From contig BMTH01000006.1 in NCBI GenBank assembly GCA_014649575.1, positions 62,001 to 126,000 on the forward strand: 64,000 nt of DNA, written 5' to 3'. Both the position numbers and the translations under genes were made by a program. Of the stretch, positions 17,048 to 26,980 are shown in pieces. The notes below the pieces were generated by a model that was given only the letters and a program-made list of their open reading frames with translations, ran no database searches and had not been told where the DNA came from. This stretch comes from Streptomyces griseoincarnatus. Lineage in GTDB: Bacteria; Actinomycetota; Actinomycetes; Streptomycetales; Streptomycetaceae. The number at the start of each line of letters is the position of its first letter. The stretch's first letter is position 1.

Positions 17048-18318
17048 GCCTGCGCCTCCCCGCGGTCGCCCGAGGGGTGCGCGCCCTCCTGCTCGGCGTG
17101 CGTCTGCGCGGACCGCTGCTCCTCCAGGCCGGCCTGCGACTCCCGCGCCTCCAGCCGGTCCGCCTCCAGCAGTTCGTGCACGGAGTTCATCAGCGTCTCC
17201 ACGTCCACGACACCCTCGTACGCGCCGCGCCGCCCGGTCACCGCGACGCGGCCCGTGTTGTCGGTGAGCACCGCCTCCAGGGCGTCCCGCAGGGTGGCGT
17301 CGCGGGTCACCGTGTCGTGCACCAGGACGCCCGCGCGGGCCAGGGAGCCCTGGGCGCGCACGATGTCGCCGCGCCGCAGCCACTTGTAGGGGCGGCCGCG
17401 CTTGTCCAGCACCAGCACCTCGTCCGTGCCGGCGGAGCGCAGCCGGGCGGAGATCTCGTCGAGCGGGTCGTCGACGCCCACCGTCGGGTAGTCGGTGATG
17501 GCCACGTCGCCGACCCGGGTGAGGTTGAGCCGCTTCAGCGCCGCGCCCGCGCCGACGAAGCCGGACACGAAGTCGTCGGCGGGGTTGGTGAGGATCGCCT
17601 CCGGGGTGTCGAACTGGGCGATGTGGGACTGCTCGCGCAGCACCGCGATCCGGTCGCCGATCTTGATCGCCTCGTCGAAGTCGTGGGTGACGAACACGAT
17701 CGTCTTGTGCAGCTCCCGCTGGAGCCGGATCAGTTCGTCCTGGAGGTGGTCCCGGGTGATCGGGTCGACCGCGCCGAACGGCTCGTCCATCAGCAGCACC
17801 GGCGGGTCCGCCGCCAGCGCCCGCGCCACGCCGACGCGCTGCTGCTGGCCGCCGGAGAGCTGGCGCGGATAGCGGTCGCGGAACTCGCCGGGGTCCAGGC
17901 CGACCAGGTCCAGCATCTCCTCCACCCGGTCCCGCACCCGCCCGGACGGCCAGCGCAGCATCTTCGGCACCAGGGCGATGTTCTGCGCGACGGTCATGTG
18001 GGGGAACAGCCCGCTCGCCTGGATCGCGTAACCGATGGTGCGGCGCAGCTTCACCGGGTCCATGTCGGTGACGTCCTCGCCGCCGATGCGGATCCGGCCG
18101 CCGGTCGGCTCGATCAGCCGGTTGATCATCTTCAGGGTGGTGGACTTCCCGCACCCGGAGGGGCCGACGAGGATCACCGTCTCGCCCGCCCCGATCTCCA
18201 TGCTGACGTTGTCGACGGCGGGCCGGTCGCTGCCCGGGTAGCGCTTGGTGAGGCCCTCCAGCTCGATGGTCGCCCCGACCGACCGGGGAGCGGCCTCGGT
18301 CGTCTCCGGCTCAGGCAC
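17044..18318 (-). CDS. Glycine betaine/choline ABC transporter ATP-binding protein with CBS domains
   Basis: A 424-residue ATPase of the OpuAA/ProV type. The ABC domain (about 15-255) shows Walker A GPSGCGKST, signature LSGGQQQR and Walker B LLMDEPFGAVD. The C-terminal ~130 residues form a CBS pair, which in OpuA senses ionic strength. The GTG start at 18318 overlaps the upstream permease by eight bases. The N-terminus carries a short disordered extension. Confidence 0.93.
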   Translation of the reverse strand: MPEPETTEAAPRSVGATIELEGLTKRYPGSDRPAVDNVSMEIGAGETVILVGPSGCGKSTTLKMINRLIEPTGGRIRIGGEDVTDMDPVKLRRTIGYAIQASGLFPHMTVAQNIALVPKMLRWPSGRVRDRVEEMLDLVGLDPGEFRDRYPRQLSGGQQQRVGVARALAADPPVLLMDEPFGAVDPITRDHLQDELIRLQRELHKTIVFVTHDFDEAIKIGDRIAVLREQSHIAQFDTPEAILTNPADDFVSGFVGAGAALKRLNLTRVGDVAITDYPTVGVDDPLDEISARLRSAGTDEVLVLDKRGRPYKWLRRGDIVRAQGSLARAGVLVHDTVTRDATLRDALEAVLTDNTGRVAVTGRRGAYEGVVDVETLMNSVHELLEADRLEARESQAGLEEQRSAQTHAEQEGAHPSGDRGEAQA

Positions 18319-18958
18319 GGATCCCCCTGGAGATGGTCAGCCGTCCGATCAGGACGTACGCGGCGTCGAACAGCAGGGCCAGGACGATGATCCCTAGGGT
18401 GCCGGCGAGCACCTGGTTCAGCGCGTTCTTGCTGCCCAGGGAGGCGATCCCGCGGAAGATCAGGTTGCCGAGGCCGGGTCCGGAGGCGAAGGCGGCGATG
18501 GCCGCGATGCCCATCAGCATCTGTGTGGAGACGCGGATCCCGGTGAGGATCGGCGGCCACGCCAGCGGCAGTTCCACCCGCACCAGCCGGGACAGCCGGG
18601 ACATGCCGATGCCGGTGGCCGCGTCCACCAGCGCCGGGTCGACCCCGCGCAGGCCCACGATCGCGTTCCGCACGATGGGCAGCAGCCCGTACAGGGTCAG
18701 CGCGATCACGGTCGGCGGCACGCCCAGCCCCACGATCGGGATGAGCAGGCCGATCATGGCCAGCGCCGGGACGGTCAGCAGGGTCGCGGTGACGGTGGTG
18801 GCGAGGTTGCCCGCCCACTCGCTGCGGTAGGTGACGATGCCGATGACCACCCCGAGGGCGGTGGCCACCACCATGCACTGGAAGACGACGCTGGCGTGCT
18901 GGTAGGCGTCGACGAGCAGTTGCTGGTGCCGGCTCTCCAGGTACTCCCAGAAGTTCAC
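18311..18958 (-). CDS. Glycine betaine/choline ABC transporter permease (first gene of operon)
   Basis: A 215-residue permease with five to six hydrophobic helices and the cytoplasmic loop LVDAATGIGMSRLSRLVRVELP. It is paralogous to the permease at 16202-17047. It starts the operon at ATG 18958, only 31 bases from the end of the Lrp-type regulator gene. Regulation by that neighbour is possible but unproven. Confidence 0.92.
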   Translation of the reverse strand: MNFWEYLESRHQQLLVDAYQHASVVFQCMVVATALGVVIGIVTYRSEWAGNLATTVTATLLTVPALAMIGLLIPIVGLGVPPTVIALTLYGLLPIVRNAIVGLRGVDPALVDAATGIGMSRLSRLVRVELPLAWPPILTGIRVSTQMLMGIAAIAAFASGPGLGNLIFRGIASLGSKNALNQVLAGTLGIIVLALLFDAAYVLIGRLTISRGIRA

Positions 18959-18989
18959 ATCCGCTCACCCCCAGCTCGGCCAGGTCCGG

Positions 18990-19460
18990 TCACTCACCGA
19001 GCGCGGCCTGCTCCACCAGCGGGATGATCCGCAGCGGAACGGGGTTCTCCATGACGATCGCCGTGGACGCCCGGACGATGCCATCAAAGCCGACGACGCG
19101 GTCGATCACCCGCTGAAGATCGGCGTTCGAGCGAGCCACGAGGCGGCACAGCATGTCCCCCGTGCCGGTGGTGGTGTGCAGCTCCAACACCTCCGGCACG
19201 GTCGCCAAGTGGGCCCGGACGTCGGCTCCTTGACCCTGTCTGATCTGCAGGGTCGCGAACGCGGTGACCGGGTAGCCGAGGGCCGCGGGGTCCACCTGCG
19301 GGCCGAATCCGCGGATGACTCCGTTCGACTGAAGCCGGTCCAGACGGGCCTGCACGGTCCCGCGCGCCACCCCCAGCCGACGGGACATCTCCAGCACCCC
19401 GATGCGCGGTTCACGCGCCAGCAGCACGATGATCCGCCCGTCCAGATGATCGATCGCCAT
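18990..19460 (-). CDS. Lrp/AsnC-family transcriptional regulator
   Basis: A 156-residue feast/famine regulator. It has an N-terminal winged HTH (DGRIIVLLAREPRIGVLEMSRR region) followed by the AsnC ligand-binding RAM domain. Three in-frame starts exist; ATG at 19460 is chosen because GGGGAGAG sits 5-11 bases before it, whereas the upstream ATG at 19481 is poorly supported. It is divergent from hpd, with about 120 bases between the starts, so it probably controls tyrosine catabolism in response to an aromatic amino acid. That link is inferred from position. Confidence 0.88.
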   Translation of the reverse strand: MAIDHLDGRIIVLLAREPRIGVLEMSRRLGVARGTVQARLDRLQSNGVIRGFGPQVDPAALGYPVTAFATLQIRQGQGADVRAHLATVPEVLELHTTTGTGDMLCRLVARSNADLQRVIDRVVGFDGIVRASTAIVMENPVPLRIIPLVEQAALGE

Positions 19461-19519
19461 ACCGCTCTCCCCAGTGGTCATCCTGTACAGAAAGCCCGCC
19501 GGTACGGGCGTTCGGCTGA

Positions 19520-20728
<1,209 letters not shown>

Positions 20729-20747
20729 GCGCCGCCCGCCCGCGCCC

Positions 20748-22142
20748 TCAGGAGGACTCGGGGCCCGCCTGGACGGACGGCTCACCCAGGCGGGCCAGCG
20801 CCTCCTTCGCTCGGGGCGCGTGCAGGGGCGAGAACCAGGGGTTGATCTGCAGCGCCTCCGTCAGATGGCGGCGCGCTGCCCCGTACCGCTCCAGGGATCG
20901 CTCGATCGTCCCCCGGTGGTAGGCGAACAGCGCGCTGCGCACGCCCCCGCCCTTCGTGCCCTCCGTGGCCCGCACCGCGAAGGGCAGAGCCTCCTCGTCC
21001 TCACCGGCCCGGTGCAGCGCCCAGCCCAGCGCGTCCGCGACCTGCGTCGACGGGTGCCGCTCCCACTCCGCCCGCAGCCGCCGCACCGCCGCCCGCGCGT
21101 CCCCGTGGTCGGCCTCGAACCGGCCCAGCACCAGCTCCTCGTCCGCGCCGTGCGCGGCGGCCAACCGGACCCGCTCCCGCAGCAGCGCGTAGTGCACCTC
21201 GGCGGCCGGCCGCATCCCCAGCGACTCGTACAGCTCGCCCAGCTCCAGTGCGTACTCCGGCCGCGGATGCCTCGCCAGCGCCGTGCGGTACGCGCTCAGC
21301 GCCTCCGTGGTGCGGCCCAGCGCCGCCAGCGCCCTGCCCTGCCCGGCCTGGGCCGCCCGCTGGTCGGGGTCGGTGCGCACCGCCTCCCGGAAGTGACGCA
21401 GGGCGTCCTCCCGGTCGCCGCGCTCCCAGGCGAGCTGCCCGGCCCGCTCCAGGTAGGCCGCGCGCTCGACGGGCTCCCCGGCGGCCGACGCGGCGTCCGC
21501 GATCTTCGCCGCCGCGTCCTCCCGCCAGCCGCGGTCCCGGTAGACGGCCGCCGCACGCACCATCACCGCCGGGCCCGAGCGCAGCTCCATGAGCTTCTCC
21601 AGCAGCCGGCCGGTCTCCCCGTCGTCGCCGAGCCCGGCGGACGCCTCGATCAGCGGCGGGTACGTCGTCCACCGTCCGGGCTCCAGCTTCCGCGCCGCCT
21701 CGCCCCACGCGCGGGCGCTCGCGTGGTCGCGGCGGGCGTTCGCCAGCACGGCCATCGCCCGCAGCGCCGGCACGTTGTCCTTCCGTACCTCCAGCGCGGT
21801 GCGCAGCGCCTTCTCGGCGCGCGGCCAGTACCGCGGGTCGGCCAGCCGCACCCCTTGCTCCACTTGGGCCGCGCCCAGCTCGGCCCAGGCGCGGGCGTCC
21901 CGGGGGTGCTTCCGCAGATGCCGTTCGCGCTCGGCGGCGAGCGCCTCCAGGTCGGGCAGCGGGGCCGGGACGCCGCTGGTCACCGCGGCCAGGGCGCGCT
22001 CCTGCGGGGTGGGCGCCGGGGGCGGCGCCTGCCCGCCCCACGGCAGCGTCACCAGGACCCCGCCCAGCACGGCGGTGCCGGCGGCCGAGGCGAGCAGGGC
22101 GCGGCGGTACCTCCGCCGGCGCGCACGAGGCTTGTCGTCCAT
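20748..22142 (-). CDS. TPR-repeat protein with membrane anchor
   Basis: A 464-residue protein. A basic N-terminus (DDKPRARRRRYRR) and one hydrophobic helix (about 18-38) suggest a single-pass membrane protein with the rest outside. The remainder is a row of tetratricopeptide-like helical hairpins, for example ARAWAELGAAQVEQG, AEKALRTALEVRKDNVPAL and ALRHFREAVRTDPDQ. No catalytic motif is present. It probably serves as a protein-binding scaffold, function unknown. It is convergent with hpd. GTG at 22151 is an alternative start. Confidence 0.83.
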   Translation of the reverse strand: MDDKPRARRRRYRRALLASAAGTAVLGGVLVTLPWGGQAPPPAPTPQERALAAVTSGVPAPLPDLEALAAERERHLRKHPRDARAWAELGAAQVEQGVRLADPRYWPRAEKALRTALEVRKDNVPALRAMAVLANARRDHASARAWGEAARKLEPGRWTTYPPLIEASAGLGDDGETGRLLEKLMELRSGPAVMVRAAAVYRDRGWREDAAAKIADAASAAGEPVERAAYLERAGQLAWERGDREDALRHFREAVRTDPDQRAAQAGQGRALAALGRTTEALSAYRTALARHPRPEYALELGELYESLGMRPAAEVHYALLRERVRLAAAHGADEELVLGRFEADHGDARAAVRRLRAEWERHPSTQVADALGWALHRAGEDEEALPFAVRATEGTKGGGVRSALFAYHRGTIERSLERYGAARRHLTEALQINPWFSPLHAPRAKEALARLGEPSVQAGPESS

Positions 22143-22251
22143 GGCGCACACTGTGCGTCACACCCTGCCTACGTATGATCATCACACTCCGGACGGGCCC
22201 GGCCGCCCTCATGGGGTTCACACCGATGGCCCCGGGTGCCACGCTGTGATC

Positions 22252-23661
22252 ATGAGCCGTATCGAAGCGCGACGCGATGAAGACACGGTGGCGGCCGGAC
22301 CTCTCGTCGACCGGCTGCTCGGCGGCCTGCCCGCGGAGGCCGTCCTCACCGACCCGGACGTCACGGCCTCCTACGCCCACGACATGGCGAGCTTCTGCCC
22401 GGCCGGCAGCCCCGCGGTGGTGGTGCTGCCCCGGACGGCCGAACAGGTCCAGCACGTGATGCGCACCGCCACCGAGCTGCGCGTGCCGGTCGTCGCGCAG
22501 GGCGCCCGCACCGGCCTGTCCGGCGCCGCCAACGCCACCGACGGCTGCATCGTGCTCTCGCTGACCAAGATGGACCGCATCCTGGAGATCGACCCGGTCG
22601 ACCGGATCGCGGTCGTCGAACCGGGCGTGATCAACGCCGCCCTCTCCCGCGCGGTCGCCGAGCACGGCCTCGCCTACCCGCCGGACCCCTCCAGCTGGGA
22701 GATGTGCACCATCGGCGGCAACATCGGCACCGCCTCGGGCGGCCTGTGCTGCGTGAAGTACGGCGTCACCGCCGAGTACGTCCTCGGCCTGGACGTCGTC
22801 CTCGCCGACGGGCGGCTGCTCACCACCGGCCGCCGCACCGTGAAGGGCGTCGCCGGCTACGACCTGACCCGCCTGTTCGTCGGCTCCGAGGGGTCCCTCG
22901 GCATCGTCGTCCGCGCCGTCCTCGCGCTGCGGCCCAAGCCGCCGGAGCAGCTGGTGCTGGCCGCCGAGTTCGCCTCCGGCGCCGCCGCGAGCGACGCGGT
23001 GTGCCGGATCATGGCCGGCGGTCACGTGCCGTCCCTCCTCGAACTGATGGACCGCACCACCGTCAAGGCGGTCAACGACATGGCCCGCATGGGCCTGCCG
23101 GAGTCCACCGAGGCGCTGCTGCTGGCCGCGTTCGACACCACCGACCCCGCCGCCGACCTCGCCGCCCTCGGCGCCCTGTGCGAGGAGGCCGGCGCCACCC
23201 AGGTCGTCCCCGCCGAGGACGCCGCCGAGTCGGAGATGCTGCTCCAGGCCCGCCGGATGTCCCTGGTCGCGCTGGAGGCCGTCAAGGGCACCACGATGAT
23301 CGACGACGTGTGCGTGCCCCGCTCCCGGCTCGGCGAGCTGATCGAGGGCGTCGAGCGGATCTCCGAGAAGCACGGGCTGACCATCGGCGTCGTCGCCCAC
23401 GCCGGCGACGGCAACACCCACCCGACGGTCTGCTTCGACGCCTCCGACCCGGACGAGTCCCGGCGCGCCCGCGAGTCCTTCGACGAGATCATGGCGCTCG
23501 GCCTGGAACTCGGCGGCACCATCACCGGCGAGCACGGCGTGGGTGTGCTGAAGAAGGAGTGGCTGGCGCGGGAGGCCGGCCCGGTGTCCATGGAGATGCA
23601 GCGGGCCGTCAAGCGCGCGTTCGATCCGCTCGACATTCTGAACCCGGGCAAGCTCTTCTGA
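22252..23661 (+). CDS. FAD-linked oxidase, glycolate/D-lactate dehydrogenase type
   Basis: A 469-residue flavoenzyme of the GlcD/Dld family that oxidises a 2-hydroxy acid. The N-terminal FAD-binding domain contains VVAQGARTGLSGAAN and the second motif SSWEMCTIGGNIGTASGG. The C-terminal FAD-oxidase domain ends with the characteristic GDGNTHP (residues ~385), GEHGVGVLKKEWL and FDPLDILNPGKLF. GlcE/GlcF partners are not adjacent, so it is probably a stand-alone enzyme. Substrate (glycolate, lactate or 2-hydroxyglutarate) is undetermined. TATGAT at 22174-22179 may be its -10. Confidence 0.9.
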   Translation: MSRIEARRDEDTVAAGPLVDRLLGGLPAEAVLTDPDVTASYAHDMASFCPAGSPAVVVLPRTAEQVQHVMRTATELRVPVVAQGARTGLSGAANATDGCIVLSLTKMDRILEIDPVDRIAVVEPGVINAALSRAVAEHGLAYPPDPSSWEMCTIGGNIGTASGGLCCVKYGVTAEYVLGLDVVLADGRLLTTGRRTVKGVAGYDLTRLFVGSEGSLGIVVRAVLALRPKPPEQLVLAAEFASGAAASDAVCRIMAGGHVPSLLELMDRTTVKAVNDMARMGLPESTEALLLAAFDTTDPAADLAALGALCEEAGATQVVPAEDAAESEMLLQARRMSLVALEAVKGTTMIDDVCVPRSRLGELIEGVERISEKHGLTIGVVAHAGDGNTHPTVCFDASDPDESRRARESFDEIMALGLELGGTITGEHGVGVLKKEWLAREAGPVSMEMQRAVKRAFDPLDILNPGKLF

Positions 23662-23691
23662 ACGAGAAGGTGCCCGAAAGGGGTGGGGTCC

Positions 23692-23712
23692 GGCCGGACG
23701 GGACGTCCGGCC
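23692..23712 (+). terminator. Hairpin terminator after FAD oxidase
   Basis: Perfect 8-bp stem GGCCGGAC / GTCCGGCC with a five-base loop, about 30 bases after the stop. Confidence 0.5.
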
Positions 23713-23776
23713 CCCGCCCGTCTGATAGATGTGGTGGCCCCCGACCCATCCCTCGAGCAGATACGGGACGACGGAC

Positions 23777-25249
23777 ATGAGCGCCCCAACCCCGGCACCC
23801 GGAGACGACAGGCCCCGCGAGGGGTACTACCCGGACCCCTCCATTCCCGGATACGTCCGGTACTGGAACGGCGCCTCCTGGGTGCCGGGCACCAGCCGTC
23901 CGGCACCCGCCGACGGAGAGCCGCTCGCCCCGCCGCCCGGCGCCGCACCGGCCGCCTCCTCCGGCGCCGCTCCGGCCGTGCCGTCCGTGGAGGAGACCGG
24001 CCCGCACTTCTTCGACGAGGACCCGGACGACGCGCCCGCCCCGGCGGCCTCGTCCCCGGCCGACGCTCAGCACGGCAGCCGGCCCGAGCCCGCCTCCGCC
24101 TGGGGCGCCGACCGCTCCCGCCAGTCCGGCTTCGGCGGCGACCAGGACCGCAAGGTCTCCTGGGGCACCGCGGGCGCCGACCCCCGCGTCCCGCACGACT
24201 CGGCGGCGGCGCAGGGCGGCCCGGCCGCGTCCGAAGCGGCGGCCGCCTCCCAGGACGCCCCGCGGGCGGACGGGACGTTCGTCTTCCGCAGGCCGACGGC
24301 CGACCCCGCGCGGCAGCCCGCCCCGTCCGGCGGCGCGGCGGCGTCCCCCGACGAGGGCACCATGACCTTCCGCGCCGTCCCCCCGCGCGCCGGGGAGACA
24401 AACGCGCCCGGCGCCGGACGGCCCGGCTTCACCGCCGGGAAGGCGGCGGCCGAGCGTACCGCCGCCGCGTCGGCGTCCGCGCCCGCCGCCCCTCCGTCCG
24501 GCCCGCAGCAGGCCACCGCGCCCGCCGTACCCGCGCAGACCGCAGGACCCGCCGCCGCACCCTCCCCGGCCGCTTCCGCCCCGGCGGGCCAGGCGGCCGC
24601 GGCCCCGGCCGCCTCGACGCCGCTGACGACCGGCCCCGGGGGCGGGCAGCCCTCCTGGCCGCAGCAGGTGCACCGGCTCGCGGGCGCCACTCCGGAACCG
24701 CAGGCCGCGCCCTGGAAGCCCCCGGTCGACGACGTGTTCCAGGCCGCCGCCCGCCGCCAGGCCGCCGCCCGGCCCGCCACGCTGGGCCGACGGCTGGCCG
24801 CCCGGCTGCTCGACACGGTCGTCCTCGGCGCCGTCACCGCCGCGGCCGCCGTGCCCCTCGGCATGAAGGCCCTGGACCACGTCGACGCGAAGATCGAGGC
24901 GGCCAAGCTGTCCGGACGGACCGTCACGGTGTGGCTGATCGACGGCACCACCGCCGTCCACCTCGGCATCGTCCTCGCCGTCCTGCTGCTCGCCGGGGTG
25001 CTCCTCGAGGTGCTGCCCACCGTCAAATGGGGCCGCACGCTGGGCAAGAGGCTCATGGGTATCGAGGTGCGGGACATCGAGGCGCACGAGGCCCCGGGGT
25101 TCGGCGCGGCGCTGCGGCGCTGGCTGGTCTACTGCGTGCCCGGACTGCTCGTGGTCGGGGCCGTCGGCGTGCTGTGGTGCCTGTTCGACAAGCCCTGGCG
25201 CCAGTGCTGGCACGACAAGGCCGCGCACACCTTCGTCGCCGCCGCCTGA
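23777..25249 (+). CDS. RDD-domain membrane protein with DUF2510 N-terminus
   Basis: A 490-residue protein. Residues ~14-45 form a DUF2510 unit (GYYPDPSIPGYVRYWNGASW), a short tryptophan/tyrosine motif common in actinobacterial membrane proteins. A long Ala/Pro-rich disordered region follows. From about 335, an RDD domain with LAARLLDTVVLG and three hydrophobic helices ends in WHDKAAHTFVA. RDD proteins have been linked to ion transport in some species, but the role here is unknown. A second RDD gene follows in the same direction. Confidence 0.87.
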   Translation: MSAPTPAPGDDRPREGYYPDPSIPGYVRYWNGASWVPGTSRPAPADGEPLAPPPGAAPAASSGAAPAVPSVEETGPHFFDEDPDDAPAPAASSPADAQHGSRPEPASAWGADRSRQSGFGGDQDRKVSWGTAGADPRVPHDSAAAQGGPAASEAAAASQDAPRADGTFVFRRPTADPARQPAPSGGAAASPDEGTMTFRAVPPRAGETNAPGAGRPGFTAGKAAAERTAAASASAPAAPPSGPQQATAPAVPAQTAGPAAAPSPAASAPAGQAAAAPAASTPLTTGPGGGQPSWPQQVHRLAGATPEPQAAPWKPPVDDVFQAAARRQAAARPATLGRRLAARLLDTVVLGAVTAAAAVPLGMKALDHVDAKIEAAKLSGRTVTVWLIDGTTAVHLGIVLAVLLLAGVLLEVLPTVKWGRTLGKRLMGIEVRDIEAHEAPGFGAALRRWLVYCVPGLLVVGAVGVLWCLFDKPWRQCWHDKAAHTFVAAA

Positions 25250-25391
25250 CACCCGCGCCTGACACCCGCGCCCGACGCCGCCGCGCGACGCGGCGGCCTG
25301 ACGGCGTGCCGGCCCGGCGGGCGGCGGCCCGGTACTCCGGACGGCGGCCCGCCGGATGCGGGGCTGCGGGGTTCGGGATCGGATCGGGGGC

Positions 25392-26213
25392 ATGACCACC
25401 GAACCGCCCCCCGGCCCCGGTCAGCAGCAGCCGGACGACGACCCGTTCCGGAAGCAGCAGCAGCCGCCGGACGACGACCCGTTCAGGAAACAGCCCCCGC
25501 CGGGCGCCCCCGGCCCGGGCTCCGGTTCCCCGTACGACACCCCTGGCGCCACGCCCCCGCCCGGGCAGGGCGGCAGCCACCCCCACGAGGGCGGCGGCGC
25601 CTCGGGGCCCTACGGCGGCGGGGGAGCGGGCGGCCTCTACGGCGGGAGCGGCGGCCCGTACGGCGGCGGACCCGGCGGCCCGTACGGGGGCGGACCCGGC
25701 GGTCCCTACGGCGGCGGGCCGGGCGGCGGCCCTTACGGTGGCCAGCCGGGCGACCCGCTGGCCGGGATGCCCCCGCTCGCCGACAGCGGCCGGCGCACGC
25801 TGGCCCGCATCATCGACATGGTCCTCGTCGGCATCGTCGTCTGGCTGCTCACCTGGCCGGTCGGGGTCAGCGAGTACAACTTCGACGGCGACCAGGTCAA
25901 CGTCGGCAACGGCTTCGCCCAGTCGGTCATCGCCGCCGCCCTGTACATCGCGTACGACACCTTCATGGCCGTCCGCTTCGGCCGCACCCTCGGCAAGAAG
26001 TGGCTGGGCATGCGGGTGGCCGACCTCGCCGACGGCTCCAACCCCTCCGTGCAGACCGCGCTGATCCGCGCGGCCGTGCTGTGGCTGCCGTTCGCCTTCT
26101 GCTGCGCCTGCGTGTGGACCGCGATCGCGGGCGGCTGGAGCTACTTCGACCGGCCCTACAAGCAGGGACTGCACGACAAGGCGGCCAGGACCGTCGTGGT
26201 CTCGGCCCGGTGA
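25392..26213 (+). CDS. RDD-domain membrane protein with glycine/tyrosine repeat region
   Basis: A 273-residue protein. The first ~120 residues are Pro/Gln then Gly/Tyr-rich and include about five copies of a GGPYGGGP-type unit (DNA repeats at roughly 25605-25740). The C-terminal RDD domain begins with RRTLARIIDMVLVGI and ends KQGLHDKAARTVVV, with three or four membrane helices. It is a paralogue of the preceding gene and is probably co-expressed with it. ATG at 25392 has GGGGG upstream. Confidence 0.87.
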   Translation: MTTEPPPGPGQQQPDDDPFRKQQQPPDDDPFRKQPPPGAPGPGSGSPYDTPGATPPPGQGGSHPHEGGGASGPYGGGGAGGLYGGSGGPYGGGPGGPYGGGPGGPYGGGPGGGPYGGQPGDPLAGMPPLADSGRRTLARIIDMVLVGIVVWLLTWPVGVSEYNFDGDQVNVGNGFAQSVIAAALYIAYDTFMAVRFGRTLGKKWLGMRVADLADGSNPSVQTALIRAAVLWLPFAFCCACVWTAIAGGWSYFDRPYKQGLHDKAARTVVVSAR

Positions 26214-26226
26214 GGCCCGGCCGCCG

Positions 26227-26246
26227 CTCCGGCCACGCGGCCGGAG
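26227..26246. terminator. Bidirectional hairpin between convergent genes
   Basis: Perfect 8-bp stem CTCCGGCC / GGCCGGAG with an ACGC tetraloop, 13 bases after the RDD stop and facing the convergent small membrane gene. Confidence 0.6.
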
Positions 26247-26260
26247 ACCGCCTCAGGCGG

Positions 26261-26310
26261 GCGGGCTGGGCGTCAGGACGCCGCGCGCGGGCTGGGCGTC
26301 AGGACGCCGC
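26261..26310. repeat. 24-bp direct repeat, two copies with 26-bp period
   Basis: GCGGGCTGGGCGTCAGGACG followed by CCGC occurs at 26261-26284 and again at 26287-26310. The second copy overlaps the last codons and stop of the small membrane gene at 26299-26589, so a recent tandem duplication of that gene's end is likely. Confidence 0.8.
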
Positions 26311-26589
26311 CCGCTCGTGGACCGGTTCGCGGACCTGCTCGCGGGACGGGGACGGCACCGTGGCCCGCACCGGGAGCGGCGTCGCGGGCCGGGTCACGGC
26401 GGGGCGCCGGGACCGGGGGCCCGGTACGCGCACGGCCACCACGAGTCCCAGGGCGAGCGACACGACGGCGACCGCCGCGACGCCCGCGCCGGAACTCGTC
26501 CCGGACAGCAGCAGCAACGCGAAGGCCGACAGGATCACGGCGCACGAGCCGTAGGCGAACTGAGCGGCAGTCGGACGGGGCATGGCCAT
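26299..26589 (-). CDS. Small membrane protein of unknown function
   Basis: A 96-residue protein with two hydrophobic helices (about 9-30 and 34-54) and a basic, proline-rich C-terminal tail. No family was recognised. ATG at 26589 is supported by a GAGGA ribosome site; ATG at 26583 is an alternative. It is convergent with the second RDD gene and divergent from the M6 protease gene. Confidence 0.6.
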   Translation of the reverse strand: MAMPRPTAAQFAYGSCAVILSAFALLLLSGTSSGAGVAAVAVVSLALGLVVAVRVPGPRSRRPAVTRPATPLPVRATVPSPSREQVREPVHERAAS

Positions 26590-26980
26590 CGTGTCCTCGG
26601 AAGTCGGGGGCTGTCGGCCTGGCTTTCCGCCGGCTCAAGGGCGGTTCCGCCAAGCGACTCTAACCGCGAGAGTGCCCGAGGGGAACGGACGGTAAGCGTG
26701 ACCTGACCTACAGGGCCGATGCACAGGGGGCGCACGGATTCATGACGCCCCGCACACGGCTGGACAGACGTATCCTCCGGGGTTTCGCGCGGAACTGTCC
26801 GCAATGCGAACCGCCGCTCCGCATAACGTGTTTGATCTGTTCAAGTCAAGGTCTGTTTTTTCTGCCGAACCTCTAGTCAAATGACGTCACTTGACTACAC
26901 GCGTTGATCACGTGCGCGCGGGACCTTCCATAGACGGAACCTCCTTCGGCCGCGCGCAGGCACGCGGGAGGGGATCTCAA
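26590..26980. other. Intergenic region upstream of M6 protease
   Basis: A 391-base gap, noticeably AT-richer than its surroundings near 26820-26900 (including TTTTTT at 26855-26860). It carries the 24-base palindrome at 26874-26897. It should contain both divergent promoters, but no consensus -35/-10 pair is clear. Confidence 0.5.
26874..26897. promoter_or_regulatory. 24-base palindrome with TGACGTCA core
   Basis: TAGTCAA and TTGACTA are a perfect inverted pair flanking TGACGTCA, itself a palindrome; only the A/C bases between core and arms break the symmetry. It sits 84 bases before the protease GTG. It looks like a binding site for a dimeric regulator of the protease; the protein is not identified. 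Confidence 0.55.

Noticed and set aside
25605..25740. Regular short repeats considered as a CRISPR array
   Set aside because: The repeats are in-frame coding units for GGPYGGGP without spacers of constant length.
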